DNA of 20,941 nt, taken from assembly GCA_030064795.1 (NCBI GenBank), contig JASJEI010000317.1, forward strand, positions 1 through 20,941. Reading direction: 5' to 3'. Shown one piece after another: positions 1-7,740 of this stretch. The notes beneath the pieces are model-generated. The model saw only the letters and a program-made list of their open reading frames with translations, did no database searches and was not told where the DNA came from. Position 1 is the stretch's first letter; each line of letters opens with the position of its first letter. This stretch comes from Pleurocapsa sp. MO_226.B13. GTDB lineage: Bacteria > Cyanobacteriota > Cyanobacteriia > Cyanobacteriales > Xenococcaceae. The position numbers and the translations under genes were made by a program.

Positions 1-125
1 GTAGGTCGGGATAATTAAACTCAACTATGTTTACTTTTGTCAAGTAGATTTAATCCTTTGATTGATATTAAGTTGAAGCGAATTTACATTTTGTTACATA
101 CTTCAGGTTATTTATGTCTGTCTAC

Positions 126-833
126 TTAGCGTGTAAACCTAGATTCAAGTCCAGGATTAGAGGCAATAAAACGGGACATTTCATCTGGATAACCTGCGAC
201 GATAACGACTAAACGCTCTCTGTAATCTTCCATTCGCTTTAATAAAGTATCGATCGCTTCTTGTCCAAAATCTTTACCAGCATCTTCAGGTTTTAAAGTA
301 TAAGCTTCATCAATAAATAGTACGCCATCCAAAGCAGATTCAATTAATTGGTCTGTTTTTTGTGCTGTATGACCTATATATTGAGCTACCATCCCAGAAC
401 GATCGGTTTCGATACAATGACCTTTTTTCAGAATACCTAGTTCTCGATAAATTTTACCGATTAAACGCGCTACTGTTGTTTTTCCCGTACCAGGAGAAGC
501 ACAAAATACTAAATGCAGCGTAATTGGAACTTTTGACAATCCTAGTTCTTGTCTTTTTTGCTGTATTTTAAGAAAATTGATTAAATTGTTGATTTCTGAT
601 TTAAGCTGTTTTAGTCCTATTAAATCATTTAATTCTTGTAAAAGATTTTCGATATTATCTAAATTTGGTTGACCAGATTTTAAAACTATATCTTTTGGCT
701 TGTGTTGTGTTTTTTTGGCAGAATTTAATGGAGTTTTATTTTGTCTTGATTGTTGTTTTAATAATTCCAATTCTCGATCAATACCAGGACTATATTTATC
801 AAAAGCACCCAAACTGTACATATTACTATACAT
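126..833 (-). CDS. CbbX/SpoVK-like AAA+ ATPase, C-terminally truncated
   Basis: The 235-residue product resembles the CbbX/SpoVK branch of AAA+ ATPases, which use ATP to remodel protein partners; in CbbX the partner is inhibited Rubisco. The first ~60 residues are a polar, low-complexity linker. A helical segment beginning [11 protein letters not shown] (71-81) is typical of the family. Walker A is SPGTGKT (113-119), the pore-loop region is YIGHTA (152-157), Walker B is FIDEA (173-177), the sensor 1 strand is VVIVAGY (209-215) and the arginine-finger region is NPGLESRF (226-233). The protein stops two residues later, where relatives continue for roughly 60-80 residues with the small lid domain and sensor 2. 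None of the three frames in bases 1-125 (minus strand) restores that domain, so it was lost by deletion or rearrangement or was never there. ATP binding looks intact; function is uncertain. A start at 821 is possible, but the ribosome site favours 833. Confidence 0.8.
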   Translation of the reverse strand: MYSNMYSLGAFDKYSPGIDRELELLKQQSRQNKTPLNSAKKTQHKPKDIVLKSGQPNLDNIENLLQELNDLIGLKQLKSEINNLINFLKIQQKRQELGLSKVPITLHLVFCASPGTGKTTVARLIGKIYRELGILKKGHCIETDRSGMVAQYIGHTAQKTDQLIESALDGVLFIDEAYTLKPEDAGKDFGQEAIDTLLKRMEDYRERLVVIVAGYPDEMSRFIASNPGLESRFTR

Positions 834-843
834 ATTATTAATA

Positions 844-848
844 CTCCT
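844..848 (-). promoter_or_regulatory. Shine-Dalgarno site of the truncated AAA+ gene
   Basis: On the minus strand AGGAG lies 10 bases before the ATG at 833. It would be 22 bases from the next in-frame ATG (821), so it supports 833 as the start. It is one of the few clear ribosome sites in this window. Confidence 0.6.
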
Positions 849-981
849 ATTGAGTGATAACTTTCAGTATCCTAAATTATATTGATATATAAATGCTGTG
901 ACTACGATCTATTGTGTTTGAGTTAAAAACTAACCGTATTCCTGTCTTCCCTTTCCCCAGTCATCCCACACTATTGAATGT

Positions 982-1009
982 AAAAACCTACTCTTGAGAG
1001 CAGTTTTTT
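982..1009. other. Imperfect hairpin flanked by A and T runs
   Basis: AAAAA (982-986) faces TTTTT (1004-1009), with an inner stem CTCT/AGAG (991-994 and 997-1000) and a few mismatches between. The shape resembles a factor-independent terminator readable in either direction. It lies between the AAA+ gene and the end of the large phosphoesterase gene, both on the minus strand. With a stronger terminator nearby at 1099-1138 its role is unclear. Confidence 0.3.
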
Positions 1010-1033
1010 AGGCTATTTGTAGCCCATTTAAAA

Positions 1034-1070
1034 GGTCGCGTCGTTGGATTATCCAACGCTTGAGGCGACC
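1034..1070. repeat. Nested inverted repeat (37 bp)
   Basis: An outer stem GGTCGC (1034-1039) and GCGACC (1065-1070) encloses a perfect inner stem CGTTGGAT (1042-1049) and ATCCAACG (1051-1058) with a single-base centre. The GC-rich compact shape looks like a small interspersed cyanobacterial repeat or a structured RNA. The rest of the 834-1175 spacer holds only this, the 982-1009 hairpin and the terminator at 1099-1138; I see no gene in it. Confidence 0.5.
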
Positions 1071-1098
1071 GTAGAGAAACGGTATAATTAGTCTAGAG

Positions 1099-1138
1099 AA
1101 AAAAAGCGATCGCCCTGCTTGAAAAGGGCAATCGCTTT
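1099..1138 (-). terminator. Factor-independent terminator of the large phosphoesterase gene
   Basis: Read on the minus strand, a 14-bp stem (1125-1138 paired with 1103-1116, one G-T wobble) with an 8-base loop is followed at once by seven T (complement of the A run 1099-1105). It begins about 37 bases after the TAG stop of the 1769-residue gene. The stem includes a GCGATCGC site. Confidence 0.8.
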
Positions 1139-1175
1139 AATAAAATCAGCTAATTATCAATTATTCATTGAAAAA

Positions 1176-4100
1176 CTAGACAAAGACAAAATGATCGGGA
1201 TTGGACAAGAAACCATCGGGAGTATTGCCGACAATTGCTAAGTCGTCACCGTTGGTAGAAATTAATGCGCCAGCATCGGTTTGAGTAATTTCTAAATCTT
1301 CAAATCCGATACCCAAACCAGCAATACCGATGACATCTTCACCGCTAGTAAAGTCGTTTATCGTATTGGGAGATTCGGGAATTGCACCGTTAGCGATCCA
1401 GAATTGGTCTGCACCTAAGTTGCCGTTGATGCTGTTACCGCCACCAGTCAGGGCAAAGATGCGATCGTCTCCATCGTCGGCAAAAATGCGATCGCCTTCG
1501 GCATCGCTTCGCGTAGCGCCTTCTCCCAGAATAATCGTATCGCTACCGCTTCCTGCGTAGATACGGTTACTACCATCGCCTGTAGAAAGATCGAGTAAAT
1601 CGTCACCCGAACCTGCAAAGACTAAGCCATTGCTACCAGTAATTTCTAGTTCATCCGCTTCTGTAGTACCAAAGACAGGATCTAAACTAGTATCGGTGTT
1701 GCCGTTGCCATCGCCACTAATACCATCTCCGCTACCATCGCCGTTATTGCCATTGCCATTGTTGCCGTCATCAGTACCTTCTCCAGAGAGAACGGTATCA
1801 TCGCGGAAAGCGAGGTTTTGAATGCGAGTGTCTGATTCAGGGGGAACGTCTTCATTGTTAAAAGGAGTTTCACTGAAATTATCAACCAGATATTCAGCTA
1901 AAGCATCTTGTTCCGTACCGTCGGGGGCAAAAGTCGCTTCTCCAGTACGCGGATCTTCCTCCTCTAGATCTAAATCTACCCGATCGCGATCGGGGAAGGG
2001 ATAGTCATCACCACCGTCGGCTAAAAAGCCCAGAGTGACTAAGCGGAAAGTGCGACTGCCCTCGCCTACAAGTTCTCCAGCTTCGACTACAGTATCGATA
2101 ATATTACCGTCACCATCTTTAATTGCTAGAGATTGAACGCGATCGCCAGAGGGCAGACTGGCATCAAAACTAAACTCGATACCTGCTACTTGAGGGAATT
2201 GTCCTGGAGTCGCGCCTGATTCTGTTGCAGCTACGCCATGTTCGATAATTTCTAGCAGTTCTTCGGCAGTTACGGTTAACAGAGTCAAGCCGTTATTAAA
2301 ACGCAGGCTGTTACTGATATCTAACTGAGAAATGTCTCCTTCTTCTTTACCCGCTAGTTCGTTAGCTTGAGTGGGAAGTCTTTCAACGTCTTCCGCATTA
2401 GTCGAACCAGGAGGGGCAACCACCGTACCGATGCTGTCGCGGATACCACCACCGTTTTTAATCGAGATGACTACTTCTGAATCTACTTCTTGGGCGAGGG
2501 CTAAATTCGCATCGGCGGTTAGATTACCCAGATTGGTTTCTTGGGTACGGACATCTTCTCGGATACCGTTGAGAAATACTTCGCTACTGCCAAAGATATT
2601 ACCATCCTGTTCGGCAATCACTTGCGAGAGGCTATCGGTAACTTCAACTACTTCTGGATCGGGAGTTCCGTTGACTGCGGTTACACCTTGATCATCGGTA
2701 GCATAAGCCCCGCTAATTTCAGGGTCAATACTTTCGGGAATAATTACCCCATTTTCATCGAAGTCTACCACCAAACGACCGAGATACTTATAGTTACCAT
2801 CGGTATTAACTACTGCAATGGGATTACCGTCGGCTGCGGTATTGATAATGGGGTAGACTCCATCGGCTTCATCTCCTGCCCGTAGTCGGTCGGTATCGTC
2901 GGCTAACAAGGTATTTGAACCACCAGCGACGATAATATCTACATCTGTTAGTAGGGTAGATAGCTGTTCTTCGATGGCGATCTGCTGCATATGCGCCAGC
3001 AACACTACCTTGTCAAGTTCGGGGTTAGCTGCCAATAACTCGTCAACCGAAGCCTGAATTTCTGCTGCCAAAGCTGCAATGTCTTCGGGGTTATCGGAAC
3101 TAAATTCAATGGGGCTAATAGTCACATCCCCTGGAGAAGCAATACTATCTAGAGTGGGAGTTGTAGCCCCGACTACGCCAATCTGTTCGCCATTAACAGT
3201 AATGATAGTGCTACCAGCTAAGCTATTGGGAATTTCGCTAGCTTCTTGTCCGTCTTCTACGACTAAGGGTGCGAGGTCTTCATCAGTACTAAAGTCTAGA
3301 TTAGAACTGAGGTAAGGAAAAGCGGTTCCTGGATACTCATCTTCTTCATCGGCAGCAATTAAGTCGGCAACAGTCCCCGTACCAAAGTCAAATTCGTGGT
3401 TGCCTAATGCGATCGCTTCAAACCCCAATGCGTTTTGAATTAAGATATCACCTCGTCCTTGACCGCCAAAAGCTTCTTGACTGCTAGCAAAGAATGGCCC
3501 TGGGATATAGGCATCACCAGAGGAGAGAGTAACGGTGTTTTCGTAGTCAGCTACTCCATCGCCATCGGCATCTTCATCTCGGAGGGCATTGAGTACGGCA
3601 CTAAAGTTATCCGCATTATCTAAGGCTGGAATACCTGCTTCTTGGTCGGCTGCGTGAAGTAGTTGTAGAGTGTATGTTCCGTCTTGGTTCATCTCATCAC
3701 CATTGTTATTGTCGCTGCCGCCATCGTCCATAGCAGTCAGATCGATCTGATAAACGCTAACCGTACCGCTGACTTCATTAGATACGGTTAAAAGTGGTGT
3801 TCCGTTGGGACTTTCTTCGGCGGGGATAAACTGCAAACCTTCAGGGGCAAGGTCTAGTGCGTCTCCCGTTTCTTCATCGATGGGGTTGATATACTGTACG
3901 AATTTAGCTTCGGCAGGTTGGCTAATGTCGTACACCATGATTCCACCCGTTCTTTCTAAACCGACAAAGGCATAGGTTTTACCATCTATTTCGCCGACTA
4001 CCACCCCTTCTGGTTCTGCACCCTTAGCATCGCTACGAGTATCAAAGGAATCTATCGTACCGTTAGAATTGAATATTTCGGGTACTTGTTCGGCAGTGAT

Positions 4101-6485
4101 TTGGGCAAAGTCGTCGCCACTATCAAAGACAATGTTACCGTTAGCGTCGCGGATACTAAAGGAACGTCCGCCATAGGAGACTAATTGGTCATAGTCGCCA
4201 TCGCCGTCGATATCGCCATCAATAGTCGAGACTTCTAAACGTCCGATTTCCTCATCGGTTTGTAACTCCTCGGCATTGGGAAAAGCATCGGGGTCTAGTT
4301 CTAGATCTTCGACTCTTTCGTCTTCATCTCTAGCATCTCCTTCATTAGCGGTAACGTAATAAACTTCCCCATCTACTTCGTAGGCTGCAATACTATCTGG
4401 TTGATACAAGCCAAATACAGGCTGGTTGCCAATGTCAATGCCATCTTCGTCGCTGGAGTCTAATCCGTTAGATCGATCGAATTCAATGATGCCCAATACA
4501 GTCTGGATCGGATCGGGGTTAAAGGGAACCGAACCATCTACGGGTATTTCTTCATTCAGCAAGCCAAAGTCGTTATCGTTGATGACTGCAAGCGAACCAT
4601 CATCGAGTAGTGCTAACCCTTCGGGCTTATCTCCTGCGGTATAACCGATTGAAGGTAGATTTAAGACCTGAGTTTTAGTTACAGCCTGGATCTCCATCTC
4701 TACCAAGTCATCGGGAGTCATGCTTTCTAAAGCGGTATCTTCTCCCGTAGCGGTAGATAAGTCCGTACCCAGGATATTAGTCGCCCCAGTTAAATCTACT
4801 TCAAAAATAAACTTCTCCGCATCGCTACCCGTACCCGAATCTCTCTCGATGACGTAAAACTTGCCATCACCTGCATAGACCGCATCGCCGATTTTATCTA
4901 CTCCTGGCGAACCCTCTAAAAAGTAGACGTATTCTCCGACTGGTTCGCCTGTAGCGGGGTCTACTTCCAAAATTCGCAGTACTTGGGAGTTGCGGGAATT
5001 AAAATCACTCCTTTCATCTGCTGCTTCTGCTTCTGCATTGCTAACATCTGGGTTATCGATGGGACTTTGAATAAAGGCATACAAGTTACCATTATCGGTA
5101 TTCAACGCCATCCCTTCAAAACCACGATTAGCGCGACGTTGGGCGTAGACCGCGGGTAGAGTCTCCGTACCGAAACTACCTTCGGGATGTCCGACGGATG
5201 CAGCCGTCCCCTGGGGAATAAAGCGATCGATTAATACACCGTGGGCATCGAAGTGATAAATGGCGGGGCGATATTCATCCGACAGCCAAAAACTACCGTC
5301 AGGGGCAACCAGAACCGACTCTAAATCTGCGCCAAAAGAATCGTTTTCCAAAGGATGACCATTAAGATCGACTGGTACTTCATCAGTATAAGCCGAACCT
5401 GGTTCGCCTGCTTGTAAGTTAGGTAAACCAGTAATAGGAGTATGTCCGTCTTCCCTAGTGAGAAAAATTTCTTCGGTAAGATCGAATTCTCCAGACTCGC
5501 GATCTAAGGTAAAACGAACCAATCTGGGTTGATAGTCTGGTAAAGGAAAAGGTCTTTCTACTTCGCCGTCGCCATCTACATCCGTCGGTTCGCCATTCGG
5601 CCCGCGATCGGGTGTAGCGATAAACTGTAGAAGACCATCATCAGTAGTGCCTTCATAATATAAACCCGACATCCCTCCTAGGAGGATCTCCTGTCCTGCG
5701 GGAGTTGTGCCTAATACTTCCTCGCTTAAATCCCAAGGATAGTTAGTTAACTGGGGTAAACCGCGACTATAATCTTTTAAACCCAAAGGTTGAATGTCGC
5801 TAACTTCTCCCGCTTCTAGATCGACAACGGCGATCGCATTATTTTCTTGAAGCGTTACAAATGCCTGAGTACTATCGGGACTGACAGTGATATATTCTGG
5901 TTCGGCATCATTAGCAAAGGTTACGCCAGGGAAAATTCTTACTCCCCGTCCCCGCAACTCTTCTTCCCGTCCGTTATAAGCGGTAAAATCGGCAGTAGTT
6001 ACCGTAGCATTTTCTACCCCACCAGAGATATCGATAATGCTAATCGAACCTTCAGGATTAATCGTCGGATCGTCTTCGTCGGGTTCGCCTTCATTTGCCA
6101 CTAGCACTTTAGTGCCATCGGGAGTAAACGTCACCATATCGGGTAACGCCCCTACGGTAACTTGATTTAAAACATTCCCTTCCGTGTCAAAGAAAACAAT
6201 ACTACCAAGGTCGTCTGCTGCTTCCCCTTCAATTGCTGCTGCTACGATACCATCTTTAATAGCAATACTGTTGATTCCCGCCCCTAAGTCTTCGATTGAA
6301 ATAGCGTTGGTAAAAGTAGGATTAGTCGGATCGCTAAGATCTAAAATATCTATAGTGCTATTTGCACCGTTAATCACCCATAAATTTTGACTATCGGAAT
6401 CGTAGGCAGTAATTTCCGCTGCCCCTTCATCAAAAATCCCCGAATCGTAGCGACCAATTTGTGTTAATTCAATAGAATTATTCAT
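1176..6485 (-). CDS. Giant secreted phosphoesterase: choice-of-anchor I propeller, phytase-like module, 5'-nucleotidase, RTX-type C-terminus
   Basis: A 1769-residue, very acidic protein probably exported to release phosphate from organic esters. Residues 1-245 and about 690-930 resemble a choice-of-anchor I beta-propeller (APEGLQF, VTANEGDARD, FVGLERTGGIMVYD). Between them (about 245-690) lies a phytase-like/esterase-like module (GSFWLSDEY, NRGFEGMAL). A 5'-nucleotidase-type metallophosphoesterase starts at 938 (HAADQEAG 944-951, GNHEFDFG 1028-1035, His1165, GGSN 1188-1191), and its C-terminal substrate domain (NLGNLTAD from about 1316, NGGGIRDS about 1343) appears complete. Residues from about 1605 are calcium-binding, RTX-like repeats with a conserved C-terminal cassette. 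There is no N-terminal signal peptide, which fits type I secretion. The nearest known analogues are the large atypical alkaline phosphatases and nucleotidases of cyanobacteria; substrate is inferred. No ribosome site is obvious at the ATG. Confidence 0.85.
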   Translation of the reverse strand: MNNSIELTQIGRYDSGIFDEGAAEITAYDSDSQNLWVINGANSTIDILDLSDPTNPTFTNAISIEDLGAGINSIAIKDGIVAAAIEGEAADDLGSIVFFDTEGNVLNQVTVGALPDMVTFTPDGTKVLVANEGEPDEDDPTINPEGSISIIDISGGVENATVTTADFTAYNGREEELRGRGVRIFPGVTFANDAEPEYITVSPDSTQAFVTLQENNAIAVVDLEAGEVSDIQPLGLKDYSRGLPQLTNYPWDLSEEVLGTTPAGQEILLGGMSGLYYEGTTDDGLLQFIATPDRGPNGEPTDVDGDGEVERPFPLPDYQPRLVRFTLDRESGEFDLTEEIFLTREDGHTPITGLPNLQAGEPGSAYTDEVPVDLNGHPLENDSFGADLESVLVAPDGSFWLSDEYRPAIYHFDAHGVLIDRFIPQGTAASVGHPEGSFGTETLPAVYAQRRANRGFEGMALNTDNGNLYAFIQSPIDNPDVSNAEAEAADERSDFNSRNSQVLRILEVDPATGEPVGEYVYFLEGSPGVDKIGDAVYAGDGKFYVIERDSGTGSDAEKFIFEVDLTGATNILGTDLSTATGEDTALESMTPDDLVEMEIQAVTKTQVLNLPSIGYTAGDKPEGLALLDDGSLAVINDNDFGLLNEEIPVDGSVPFNPDPIQTVLGIIEFDRSNGLDSSDEDGIDIGNQPVFGLYQPDSIAAYEVDGEVYYVTANEGDARDEDERVEDLELDPDAFPNAEELQTDEEIGRLEVSTIDGDIDGDGDYDQLVSYGGRSFSIRDANGNIVFDSGDDFAQITAEQVPEIFNSNGTIDSFDTRSDAKGAEPEGVVVGEIDGKTYAFVGLERTGGIMVYDISQPAEAKFVQYINPIDEETGDALDLAPEGLQFIPAEESPNGTPLLTVSNEVSGTVSVYQIDLTAMDDGGSDNNNGDEMNQDGTYTLQLLHAADQEAGIPALDNADNFSAVLNALRDEDADGDGVADYENTVTLSSGDAYIPGPFFASSQEAFGGQGRGDILIQNALGFEAIALGNHEFDFGTGTVADLIAADEEDEYPGTAFPYLSSNLDFSTDEDLAPLVVEDGQEASEIPNSLAGSTIITVNGEQIGVVGATTPTLDSIASPGDVTISPIEFSSDNPEDIAALAAEIQASVDELLAANPELDKVVLLAHMQQIAIEEQLSTLLTDVDIIVAGGSNTLLADDTDRLRAGDEADGVYPIINTAADGNPIAVVNTDGNYKYLGRLVVDFDENGVIIPESIDPEISGAYATDDQGVTAVNGTPDPEVVEVTDSLSQVIAEQDGNIFGSSEVFLNGIREDVRTQETNLGNLTADANLALAQEVDSEVVISIKNGGGIRDSIGTVVAPPGSTNAEDVERLPTQANELAGKEEGDISQLDISNSLRFNNGLTLLTVTAEELLEIIEHGVAATESGATPGQFPQVAGIEFSFDASLPSGDRVQSLAIKDGDGNIIDTVVEAGELVGEGSRTFRLVTLGFLADGGDDYPFPDRDRVDLDLEEEDPRTGEATFAPDGTEQDALAEYLVDNFSETPFNNEDVPPESDTRIQNLAFRDDTVLSGEGTDDGNNGNGNNGDGSGDGISGDGNGNTDTSLDPVFGTTEADELEITGSNGLVFAGSGDDLLDLSTGDGSNRIYAGSGSDTIILGEGATRSDAEGDRIFADDGDDRIFALTGGGNSINGNLGADQFWIANGAIPESPNTINDFTSGEDVIGIAGLGIGFEDLEITQTDAGALISTNGDDLAIVGNTPDGFLSNPDHFVFV
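1494..1523 (-). repeat. 24-nt in-frame insertion in the calcium-binding region
   Basis: GCCTTC occurs at 1494-1499 and again at 1518-1523, bounding a 24-base unit that contains the small hairpin CGCT-tcgcgt-AGCG (1505-1518). It encodes ATRSDAEG inside LGEG...DRIF. The paralogous protein ending at 11282 reads LGQGDRIF at this point, so the 8 residues are extra here. It looks like a short mobile or slippage-derived cyanobacterial repeat that kept the frame. Confidence 0.55.
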
Positions 6486-6904
6486 GTAAATTTGAGATAG
6501 AAAACTTAATAATTTTTAGAAAAGTTCTACAACTGGATTTCTGCTTGTAGTTTTAGCTTTCAACAAATACTAGATCTAACAATCCTTTTCAAAAGGAGTA
6601 CCTTTCGCGCTTTTTGTCAACCAAAATCGAGTATTTATCTTGACGTTTGAGAAAAGCATCGTCTAAAATAAGAGCGATACAATTTCTTTACATCTTCCTA
6701 ATTAAACTTAGGCAGCCAAAAACACACAAAATCCATTCCCCATCGTCTCAGGCACAAGTAAATAGTAGTTAAATTGATGGTTAAGAACTGTTTATAGAAT
6801 TTCTTTGAATGGATAATTGTTTGGCTCGATCGAAGATCTTTTTGTTCTACGAAGAAATAAAAAGCGATCGCCTTTTTTATCGCATCATTCTATTTATTTC
6901 TCTG

Positions 6905-6996
6905 GCGATCGCATAATCGGGATGGTGCAACAAATTTGACATTGTTTTATTTACATCACCATTGATGGTAGAGACGCGATATATATCATCTCTACG
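6905..6996. repeat. 92-bp direct repeat, copy 1
   Basis: Aligned without gaps to 7098-7189. It begins with GCGATCGCATAATCGGGAT and ends with a GTAGAGA...TCTCTAC palindrome. Differences I see are two bases near the start (GG against AT) and a few in the palindrome core, where this copy reads ATATATCA. Its palindrome (6968-6995) is thus degenerate. Confidence 0.85.
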
Positions 6997-7097
6997 AGGT
7001 TTTTCGATGATAATGATTTTGTGTACGCGATCGCATTTATCGATTCACATAATTTTTATTTGATGCCCATTTAAAATAATTTTTTATTGCCAATGAT

Positions 7098-7189
7098 GCG
7101 ATCGCATAATCGGGATATTGCAACAAATTTGACATTGTTTTATTTACATCACCATTGATGGTAGAGACGCGATATATCGCGTCTCTACG
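7098..7189. repeat. 92-bp direct repeat, copy 2, with perfect 28-bp palindrome
   Basis: Second copy of the unit at 6905-6996, 193 bases downstream. It ends with a perfect 28-bp palindrome at 7161-7188 (half site GTAGAGACGCGATA followed by its complement). The copy ends 17 bases before the transposase stop codon, so the repeats may be substrates or relics of that transposase. Confidence 0.85.
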
Positions 7190-7206
7190 GGGTCGATCGA
7201 TTGTAT

Positions 7207-7740
7207 TTAATTTACATAATTTTCATCGTCTGTCCATTTGACGGGATTATTGATGATATATTGGCGGACATTATTTAATTCTCTTCCGTTGCGAATGATG
7301 CGATCGTAAAATCTGGGTTGCCAACGAAAAATATCATCATCATTTCTGCGACACCAACGAGTAACGGATGCTTTGTAGGCATGAACAATTGTTTGTAACG
7401 ACCCTGGTTTTAATGGTGCAAATTTACTGGATTGTAGAGACGCGATATATCGCGTCTCTACGTTGTTTGGTCGGTTGATAATAATTATTCCATGTATGTG
7501 GTTGGGCATAATGACATATTCATCTAAACAAACACCATTAAAATGATTGGGTATATCCTGCCAATTTTTTAAGGCAATTCTTCCCACTTGAGAAAATTGC
7601 ATTTGGGTATCTACAATATTGCCGAAATAACAAAATTTTTGATGGGTGCAAATGGTGACAAAATAATAGCCGTTTATTGAATAATCGTAATTGGGCAATC
7701 TGGTTGATTCGATGCGATATTTATTTTTATACAATGTCAT
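7207..7740 (-). CDS. REP-associated tyrosine transposase (RAYT, Y1/HuH family)
   Basis: A 177-residue single-strand DNA transposase of the Y1 (IS200-like) superfamily, REP-associated branch. The start region TRLPNYDYSINGYYFVTICT is typical. The HuH metal site is MPNHIHGI (His81 and His83 counted from the ATG at 7740) and the probable catalytic tyrosine is Tyr145 in QPRFYDRIIR. Family members nick and join at hairpins with a GTAG foot. A perfect 28-bp palindrome beginning GTAG lies inside the gene (7434-7461) and encodes residues 94-103 (VETRYIASLQ) between the HuH motif and the next helix, apparently without breaking the frame. Two related palindromes lie just past the 3' end. A GTG at 7755 would add five residues; I prefer the ATG because family homology starts there. 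Neither has a ribosome site. No IS ends are visible, so it is probably a domesticated or stand-alone gene. Confidence 0.85.
   Translation of the reverse strand: MTLYKNKYRIESTRLPNYDYSINGYYFVTICTHQKFCYFGNIVDTQMQFSQVGRIALKNWQDIPNHFNGVCLDEYVIMPNHIHGIIIINRPNNVETRYIASLQSSKFAPLKPGSLQTIVHAYKASVTRWCRRNDDDIFRWQPRFYDRIIRNGRELNNVRQYIINNPVKWTDDENYVN
7434..7461. repeat. 28-bp GTAG palindrome inside the transposase gene
   Basis: A perfect palindrome, identical to the one at 7161-7188: half site GTAGAGACGCGATA then its complement. It sits wholly within the coding sequence and is read through as ten residues. Confidence 0.9.

Larger units (their letters stand above)
6486..7206. other. 721-bp repeat-rich spacer without a gene
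   Basis: This stretch separates the start of the giant phosphoesterase from the 3' end of the transposase. It should hold the promoter of the phosphoesterase gene, but I see no convincing -10/-35 pair. It contains HIP1 sites (such as 6863-6870) and the two 92-bp direct repeats described separately. I found no plausible coding sequence. Confidence 0.6.

Noticed and set aside
1..125. Frameshifted continuation of the AAA+ ATPase
   Set aside because: All three minus-strand frames hit stops within a few codons and show no lid-domain residues.
2371..2885. Plus-strand open frames inside the giant phosphoesterase gene
   Set aside because: They are antisense to clearly coding, motif-bearing sequence and show no family likeness.
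6777..6795. TGGTTAAG, possible reversed Pho-box half-site upstream of the giant phosphoesterase
   Set aside because: Only one good half-site; the octamers at 11-base spacing match the consensus at about half their positions.
7098..7461. CRISPR array made by the repeated palindromes
   Set aside because: Only three copies in the area, irregular spacing, one inside a gene, and the spacer between the first two is itself duplicated sequence.
7207..7740. Complete IS200/IS605 element
   Set aside because: No subterminal hairpin pair at both gene ends and no accessory tnpB; the sequence fits the REP-associated branch better.
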